From: Schistocephalus solidus
Taxonomy: Eukaryota > Platyhelminthes > Cestoda > Diphyllobothriidea > Diphyllobothriidae
Direction: 5' to 3'
Assembly: GCA_017591395.1 (NCBI GenBank)
Contig: WEDG01004562.1
Span: 62,001 to 126,000 of the forward strand
Length of the DNA stretch: 64,000 bases
Within the stretch, counting starts at the first letter, position 1. The number at the start of each line of letters is the position of its first letter. The notes under the pieces are model-generated. The model ran no database searches. It saw only the letters and a program-made list of their open reading frames with translations, and was not told where the DNA came from. Both the position numbers and the translations under genes were made by a program. Shown piece after piece: positions 57,185 to 64,000 of the stretch.

Positions 57185-57872
57185 GTGACACTGATTTATT
57201 TAACCTAGTAGAGCTACCGATACCATTGATATGGCAGTGATGGTTCACATGCAGAATTCAGCGAAGCGATTGCTGGTGTGAGTCCTTGGGAAGAAATTAG
57301 GACATTCGTTCATAATCGATAATGCGGGTTGCAGGAGGGAGCAAGTATGCCCTTCAAGTACTTTTTATTCGACTAGAAATCTTTTCAGTTGGGACATAGA
57401 AACCTGGTGAAGTAATAGTAAACCTATCTGTCTCTCCTTTTGACGTGAGTCGTAAACATCCCAAAGTTATATAGGCCAGTAAAAGTGAGAAGAAAATAAC
57501 TAGTCAATAAAAAGGAGTTTATTATCGAATTCTAGAATGGTTGTGTCACGTTTTCCATTAGAGTATTTCAGCAAACTAAAACGAAACACTTTTTTCACTA
57601 AAAAACCCTTTCCCGAAGAACTGCATCCAAAATTACTAATGTGAGGAAAAATTAAAAGGCGTCGGCATAATGTGCGACTTGGTAAACATCAGGGAAAGCC
57701 ATAAGACGATCACTGCGCGAATGGAGTATAGTTGGTGGGGTAGGGGGGGGGGAGAGGGGAGGGGTGAAGGGTTATCAAGTGAAGCTGGGAAATGGCACGA
57801 AGTATTGTATCGGGTGGAGAAGTCTCCTTTGCTGGGACGGTTGAAAAGGGCCGGGCACAAGCCACCTTGAAG
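57185..57872. repeat. segmental duplication, copy 2 (partner 19217-19900)
   Basis: Collinear and highly similar to 19217-19900. Its G-rich run (GGGGTAGGGGGGGGGGAGAG, about 57737-57756) is longer than in copy 1. It ends at GCCACCTTGAAGT, exactly where the CR1-like LINE 3' end begins. Confidence 0.85.
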
Positions 57873-59040
57873 TTCAGTTCAGTTTTATTAAGGGAAATAT
57901 AGGCGAAGCCTTTGAGCGCCCTATTGATGTCAATGACACTGTAAATTAAAAAAAGGCTGATATATAATGGACGTTAGACGAAGGGTTATCTCCCCGTCAC
58001 ACTACAGGGCATCGGACAAAAAATTATTAAATAATATTGCTCAAAAAATCGGGAGTAGTATGTTGTAGGACGCGAAAATTGTGAATGGGAATATTTTTCA
58101 GGAAATGTGTTAAGTTCGGATGTCATGGTGGTACTTATGGCTGTACTGGTCAAACTTCCGCTTAAAAGTGTCAACGGATGGGGACATGATTATGTCGGCC
58201 GGCAGAGCAATCCAGGCCTTAATCACTCTGTAGGAGAAGAAGAACCTTCTTGTGTCGAGTCTTGCACCTGTCACACGTAGTTTAATAGGATGTCCACGCA
58301 AAGTAGTGGTAGTGGCCAGCTCAAAGAAGTCGTCAGATGCAAGGAAACAATCCTGACCCCGCAGCATGCGAAAGGCTTGTAGTAGGTCGCCACGTAGCTG
58401 TCTATAGTCTATAGGAAACAGATCAAGATTGGACAATCGTTTCTCGTAAGGCAGGCAGCTTTGACCTTGAAAAAGCTTGGTTGCACATCTTTAGACCTTC
58501 TCAAGGGTGTTGTGGTCTTTGACAGACCACGGTCTCTAGGCTTGTATGGCAAATTCCCATTGTGGTAGCACGAACATCCCGAAGACCTTATAAAAGCACT
58601 CTTTGTCGAACTTTGCAAACGCTCGCTTAATTAGATACAAGCTTGACATGGCAGATTTGGCTACTTTTGAGCAATGGAACGATGGGTTCAGTGTTGGCGT
58701 GATCCATACTCATAGATCTTTCTGAGTCTCTACCTCTGGTAGTGGTGTGCTATCCAGATAGAAAATTCTCTGGTGCCTGCAGCTGGTTTCTGCCGATTCG
58801 CAGAATATTGCACTTGGTAGCATTAAATGGGAGGAGCCAGTTGTGCGACCATTCTTCAAGTCGATGCAAGTTTGTCTGTAGATTTTCTTCATCAGGTGCG
58901 TTGTGGATGACCTTCCAAAGCTTTATATCGTCAGCAAACATGGCGGTGTCACAGTCCAAGCCAGTTATGCAATCATCAATGTATATAAGGAAGAGGATAG
59001 GGCCAAGGACGGAGCCCTGAGGAACCCCACTCTCAACCGG
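57872..59040 (-). pseudogene. CR1-like LINE, 5'-truncated ORF2 end
   Basis: The minus strand begins inside reverse transcriptase with VPQGSVLGPILFLIYIDD (59025-58970) and continues through motif C MFADDIKLWK (near 58945-58915) and WSHNWLLPFNATKCNILRIG. It ends with RFFFSYRVIKAWIALPADI before the stop at about 58110. The 3' untranslated part runs to 57872 and finishes with AATAAAACTGAACTGAACTT, a short direct repeat of the kind that ends CR1 elements. Frameshifts are present near 58700 and 58450. It differs from the copy at 36164-38990, so it is a second insertion from the same clade. The catalytic F-A-D-D pair is intact. Confidence 0.88.
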
Positions 59041-61135
59041 AAATGCACTCTACTTGACTTCCAACTAGTACATATGCTATTATTATAGTGTACTAAGTAA
59101 TCTCAATATGTTCAGACAACATCTTGAAATAAATTGTTGATTTGTGTCATCGCCACCTTCCGCTGTCATCGGTGGAACATTCGCATGTAGCCAAGCTTCA
59201 AACATGTTTAAACCCTTTCTTCATTAGGACTCCATGTCTGAACAGAGCAAATCGTTAAAAAATGCAGGACCAATCCTCACCTACTCCGTGTTATCGCAAA
59301 ATTCAAGATCTTGTGTTTTGGGTGTCTGACGAATCTTGCATTTTTGCATTTATTTCAATGTCCACGATTATTCTTACACTTTTAAAATTCATTGGACGAG
59401 AAAAGTTACATGATTCCCGTCACCGAATCCAATCCAACTCGAACATTGAGCGAGATGGCCAATGAATACGAACGCCATCGAATTTATCAGGGTGGAACAA
59501 ACTAAATAATTTTGTGTCCTGATTAATATTTTTAATAAATTATATGTTTAGCGAAAAACGAAAGAAGTAGCTCACTAACCCTTTCGTTGATGAAATTTTC
59601 TGTATAAATGCAACTACTTCCAAGGCTTATTTAGTAGCTGGTGTTATAGGATTCTCTCTGATGGGTTTATCTTTCAAGTCTAGTACCAGCTAGAGTCTGC
59701 GTTAGCGAAACTTAATGACCGTTTACATTTGTATGTTTTCCAGCATTAGGTTGAATCTGCGTTTTGAATATACAGTTCATATAGGTGTAAGGTGAGAAGA
59801 CAGGCCTCGCCTTCGTACAACACAGTTCCCGGATTTTACAAATCCGCAGCCCCATCTGTCGTAGGAGATTCTGAAGTAGTTGATACTACATGCATTCTTA
59901 TCTGAAATCTCAATTTCGCCGTTTTGCATTGAGGTTAAATGCATGACCGGCAGAAAACATAGAAATTAGCCAGAATTAGCAATTTTATATGAGAGCATTC
60001 ATTCATCCATCTCTTTAACTGCCGCGTGGCTGATCCAATCTATTGCATTTCCGTATGCAAAGTATAATTTCAGAATATCCGTAACAACCCAAGATTCTAC
60101 TACTTTACCCGCAATATCATCATCCTTCTCGCCTGAGATGACTTCTATAATAGGCAGCAGTAGTTTGGAATCTAGGGAAAGCTGGTGGCTGTTTCTCCCT
60201 GGGTACAACCAGCATCTAGACTGCATTAAGTCTGTTTGTGTGTTGATGAATTCTGATCACGGTATGCCTTACTCTGTCAAATCTGAAACAATGTGCTCTA
60301 TGACAACCTCCGATTCCCTCTCAGCTAGTCACGGATCACATGTGTTTTAAGTGCAGAGGTGCTGATTTACGACGGCACGTGAGAAGCTATCACCTGAAAT
60401 TTGGTCACGTAAGTATTGTTCTACCACGGTTACGTCCAACTCAGTCAATGTATCACACGCAAACCTCCTTTGCCGATCTGCTCACCAAATCTCCTCACTA
60501 GTATTCCGTTCGCATGTGAGTAGAGATAGGAACAGTTGTGCCCTTCGTGGAGATGTTCATCACAGGAGGACGGCGTGATGATCTTGACGTGACAGTGATG
60601 AGGAGGGAAGTAAGGTCTGTAGGAACTCTCATACAAATGGTTAAAACGCATTACGTCTCCTAGAAGGTGGAAGATGCTGTACTCTGGCAGCCGTGTAAGT
60701 AATTCGCAAAGAATGACTACTATGTAGTCTTCCTACTTGCCTATGAAGGCCAAGAGATACAAACGCATCTACGCGTTCTCATCCCATGATAGTTTGACCA
60801 CCACAGCATGGTGGTGCAGTAATGGTGACTTGCGCTGCAGCTACTGCACTCTATCTCTTCCCTCACCCATCTGTGCCCAGTGTCAAGCCAAAAATAAAAA
60901 GACCGGAGAATGGGTCGGGCGCAGGTTGCTGGCGCAGCCAGCGATGCCCCAGACCATGCTTCCACGCCTGAATCAGATCGGATTACCATAAAAGGCAATA
61001 TAATTATGTGAATAAAAGATAAGATGTAAGTTCCAGTAATTTGTTTAGAATAAGTAGATGCGCTCGCATCCAGGTTGGAAAATGTACGTCATTACTTCTT
61101 ATTGGAAGCATGGTCAATCTTCATTGCTGAGGCGA
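59041..61135. other. no assigned gene; one unidentified open frame at 59999-60226
   Basis: The minus-strand frame 60226-59999 encodes 75 residues with good composition (EVISGEKDDDIAGKVVESWV, then LKLYFAYGNAIDWISHAAV). Open sequence extends a further 15 or so codons upstream. It could be a terminal exon, but I recognise no family and see no convincing upstream exon. Frames at 60445-60651 (minus) and 60737-60991 (plus) are equally unassigned. Confidence 0.3.
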
Positions 61136-61715
61136 TGGGGACTCTCTCCTAAACTGTCTCTCAATGCGACCGCACATTCACTTCACGCATCGGCCTGGTC
61201 GGTCACTTGCGAATGCTTCGTACAGAGACTGGTGAACCAGTGCCTGGAGCAACAACACACAGCAGAGATCGTCACCTCCACTGTCCTCACTGTCCTCGCG
61301 CATTAACTCATCGCATGGGCCTATTCGGTCACATGCGCATCCATGACCGCGGAATTCATTGCAATGCCGACAACACCGAGACATCACGCACACCCTCCGC
61401 TCATGCCATTCTTACCGCCTCTGCTACCCCCACTACCATGAATGACATCCCCCCAGCCTCTACCGATTTTTCCTGCCCACAATGTGCCCGCAACTTCAAC
61501 TCATGCATCGGTTTTGGTCGGTCACCTGCGAATCCATCGCACGGAGGCTGGTGAACCAGTGCCTGGTGCTCTGACATACAGTCGCCGCGCCCGCCTTCAC
61601 TACAATCACTGCAAACGCACATTTACACACCGCATGAGCCAATTAGGACACATGTGCCTCCACGAACCTGCGGTAAACCACCGGAGGCTAAGCCAGATCA
61701 GCGCCCGACATCTAC
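61136..61715 (+). pseudogene. zinc-finger LINE, C-terminal fingers (5'-truncated copy)
   Basis: The copy starts inside the finger region. CPHCPRALTHRMGLFGHMRIH (about 61281-61343) is a complete C-x2-C-x12-H-x3-H finger. A Pro/Thr-rich linker (TPSAHAILTASATPTTMNDI) and CPQCARNFNSCIGFG (about 61474-61518, second half lost to a frameshift) follow. A last finger near 61606-61670 has Tyr in place of its first Cys (YNHCKRTFTHRMSQLGHMCLH) and the frame then runs on. It matches 28390-28860 in order, so the fingers belong to the LINE. Confidence 0.8.
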
Positions 61716-62339
61716 ACTAATTCATAGACAACACCCTCACAATCATCATAATGTACCTGATAAAATCATGGTTTCCTAGAAACCGTGGCTTGGAAGGCTG
61801 CCAATCTGACGCTTACACCAGACCACACCGTCGGCCCAGTGTATGTGCTCTGTGTGTCGAGTGGCTGACCAGTGGACTGGGAGTCAGATGGCGATGGCTC
61901 CTCCCATATCCCTGAGGTAAAGTAAATCCCCTGGTGTGTGTTATTGTGTGTATGCTGTATGTATTATTGTGTGTGTTATGGGGGCCAGGTCGTGCTGTGG
62001 CGCGCGAAGATGGGTACGCCGACCCGTTAGTAAATGCGCCCACTCTTACATGAGACAACTGACGGCTCGGATGGTGGTCTGCTTGTGGGGGTGAAGGAGA
62101 GAGTGAGGTCAACAGCTCAGTTCATTTTCCTCAATATAAACAATCTGACGCGCTTGAACCTATCACGGTGCACCAAAAGCCGTGGCTTGGAAGGTTGCCA
62201 ACTGACGGGATAACCCGGACTGCGTGGTCAGCCCAGTGTGTTTTGTGTGGAGTGGCTGACTGGCGAACTGAGAGTCAGGCTGCAATGGCCCTGTCTTAAT
62301 GTGGCCTTTATGGCACTCCCACTCCGTGGAATTCGAGTC
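61716..62339 (+). mobile_element. 3' tail of the zinc-finger LINE, first part
   Basis: Matches 28880-29460: CATAATGTACCTGATA.AATCA, GGTTTCCTAGAAACCGTGGCTTGG, CCAGTGGACTGGGAGTCAGATGG, GGGGCCAGGTCGTGCTGTGGCGCGCGAAGA-like block, CACGGTGCACCAAAAGCCGTGGC. It then runs into the tandem units. Confidence 0.75.
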
Positions 62340-64000
62340 AGGTGTGGTGTTACACCCAGGGGCGGCTCCGGCCGCGCCAGCCATCTGTGCCCTCTCCCAT
62401 CTCTGGTGTTCTTTACTCTGTCTTGACACCGGGCTCAGGTAGGGGAGGAGGAGAGAGTGCGGTAGCTGGGGCGCAAGTCTACTATCACTTAAAACTAATT
62501 CACGCGCAAGTCACCGTCCCTGCCCCAACTTGTGTGGAGCATACGGTGGACCTCGTCGAAAATCGACGTTCAAACTGTCGTTTGTGTGTGTGTGTGTGTG
62601 TGTGTGTCAGGTGTGTGCCCCCTAAACGGGCCACGTGGTAGACTGCGTTGGACCAACACGGGGGCCACATTAGGGCAAGGCATGCGTTATTCGGGTTGCG
62701 TGACCCATAACAAATGCCGAAACATAGAGGTGTGGTGGCACGCCTAGGGGCGGCTAGGACTTAGGGGACCCGGCCGCGCCAGCCACCTGCGTCCTCTCCC
62801 GCCTCCGGTCTTCTTGACTCTGTCTTGACACCGGGCTCAGGTAAGGGAGGAGGAGAGAGTGCGGTAGATGCAGCGCAAGTCTACTATCACTTTAAACTAA
62901 ATCACGCGCAAGTCACCGTCCCTGCTCAACTTTCCCAAGAGCATACGGTGGACATCGTCGGACTACGACGGTCGAACTGTCGTGTGTCAGGTGTGGTGGT
63001 ACGCCCAGAGGCGGCTCCAGCCACGCCAGCCACCTGCGCCCTCTCCCATCTCCGGTCTACTCGAGTCTGTCTTGACACTGGGCTCAGGTGGGGGAGGAGG
63101 AGAGAGTGCGGTAGCTGCAGCGCAAGGCTACTATCACGTAAAACTAATTCACGCGCAAGTCATTGTCCCTGCACCACCCTTCCGTGGAGCATACGGTGGA
63201 CATCGTCGTAATCGACGGTTGAACTGTCGTGTGTATGTGTGTGTGTGTGTGTAAGTGCCCCCTAAACGGGCCACGTGGTAGATGCGTTGGACCAACGTGG
63301 GGGCCACATTAGGACACGGCAGGCGTTATTCGGGTTGCGCTCCCATAACAAATGCCGAACATAGAGGTGTGGTGGCACGCCTCGGGGCGGCTAGGACTTT
63401 GGGGACCCTGCTACGCCAGCCACCTGCGTCCTCTCCCGCCTCCGGTCTTCTTGACTCTGTCTTGACACCGGGCTCAGGTGGGGGGGGGGAGGAGAGAGTG
63501 CGGTAGATGCAGCGCAAGTCTACTATCACTTTAAACTAAATCACGCGCAAGTCACCGTCCCTGCTCAACTTTCCCATGAGCATACGGTGGACATCGTCGG
63601 ACTACGACGGTCGAACTATCGTGTGTGTGTGTGTGTAAGTGCCCTCTAAACGGGCCACGAGGTAGATGCGTTGGACCAACACGGGGGCCACATTAGGGCA
63701 TGGCATGCGTTATTCGGGTTGCGCTCCCATAACAAATGCCGAACATAGAGGTGTGGTGGCACGCCTAGGGGCGGCTAGGACTTAGGAGACCCGGCCGCGC
63801 CAGCCACCTGCGTCCTCTCCCACCTCCGGTTTTCTTGACTCTGTCTTGACACCGGGCTCAGGTGGGGGAGGAGAAGAGAGTGCGGTAGATGCAGCGCAAG
63901 CATACTATCCCGTTAAACTAAATCACGCGCAAGTCACCGTCCCTGCTCCACTTTCCCATGGAGCATACGGTGGACATAGTCGTAATCGACGGTCGAACTG
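62340..64000 (+). repeat. satellite-like tandem array derived from the LINE 3' tail
   Basis: The phase marker AGGTGTGGTG recurs at 62340, 62728, 62989, 63365 and 63749, giving spacings of 388, 261, 376 and 384. The core shared by all is GGCGGCT..., TCTCC..CTCCGGT, TGTCTTGACAC.GGGCTCAGGT, GAGAGAGTGCGGTAG, CACGCGCAAGTCA and GCATACGGTGGAC. Long units have an extra part of about 120 bases (CCTAAACGGGCCACG to CCCATAACAAATGCCG) after a GT microsatellite (62579-62612, 63230-63252, 63617-63637). The short unit at 62728-62988 to 62989 lacks it. The array continues past the right edge. Confidence 0.88.

Overview
This window is eukaryotic, intron-bearing and dense in degraded retroelements. I infer a parasitic flatworm, most probably a cestode of the Diphyllobothriidea (Spirometra/Dibothriocephalus type). 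The reasons are the combination of Penelope-like elements, a flatworm-style Gypsy element, CR1-like LINEs, a LINE family whose coding part ends in C2H2 zinc fingers, and an abundant tRNA-derived SINE, together with a compact multi-exon tetraspanin gene. The species assignment rests on family recognition, not on a search.

The only host gene I can assemble with confidence is a tetraspanin on the minus strand (coding 53631 to 49766). It has eight coding exons whose splice sites and phases join perfectly into 253 codons. It also has a TATA box, a 5' untranslated exon and a polyadenylation signal. Its last intron is of the GC-AG type.

Everything else recognisable is mobile or repetitive. Positions 1-4055 are unrecognised sequence plus one copy of a diverged 1.25 kb repeat whose partner lies at 40575-41815. 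Positions 4225-9240 are broken Penelope-like elements: a minus-strand tandem arrangement, a large head-to-head palindrome and a second, different plus-strand element. Positions 9321-11030 carry SINE dimers. Positions 11654-16016 are a decayed Gypsy element with diverged LTRs. Positions 17200-18720, 27485-29720, 30490-31130, 55200-55400 and 61136-64000 belong to the zinc-finger LINE family and its 3' tail, and that tail becomes a satellite-like array at the right edge. Positions 23508-25242 hold AT microsatellites and five head-to-tail SINE units of about 309 bp. Positions 36164-40229 are an almost complete but dead CR1-like LINE, and a 5'-truncated relative lies at 57872-59040. Tigger-like and mariner-like transposase relics lie at about 44.0-44.4 kb and 47.2-47.8 kb. 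Two pairs of longer segmental duplications (19217-19900 with 57185-57872; 20420-21960 with 26272-26990) link distant parts of the window.

No prokaryotic operon, CRISPR array, rRNA or functional tRNA gene was seen. Nothing in the window works as a multi-gene pathway. The interest lies in how the repeats are organised, in hammerhead-like motifs and in the splice structure of the tetraspanin.
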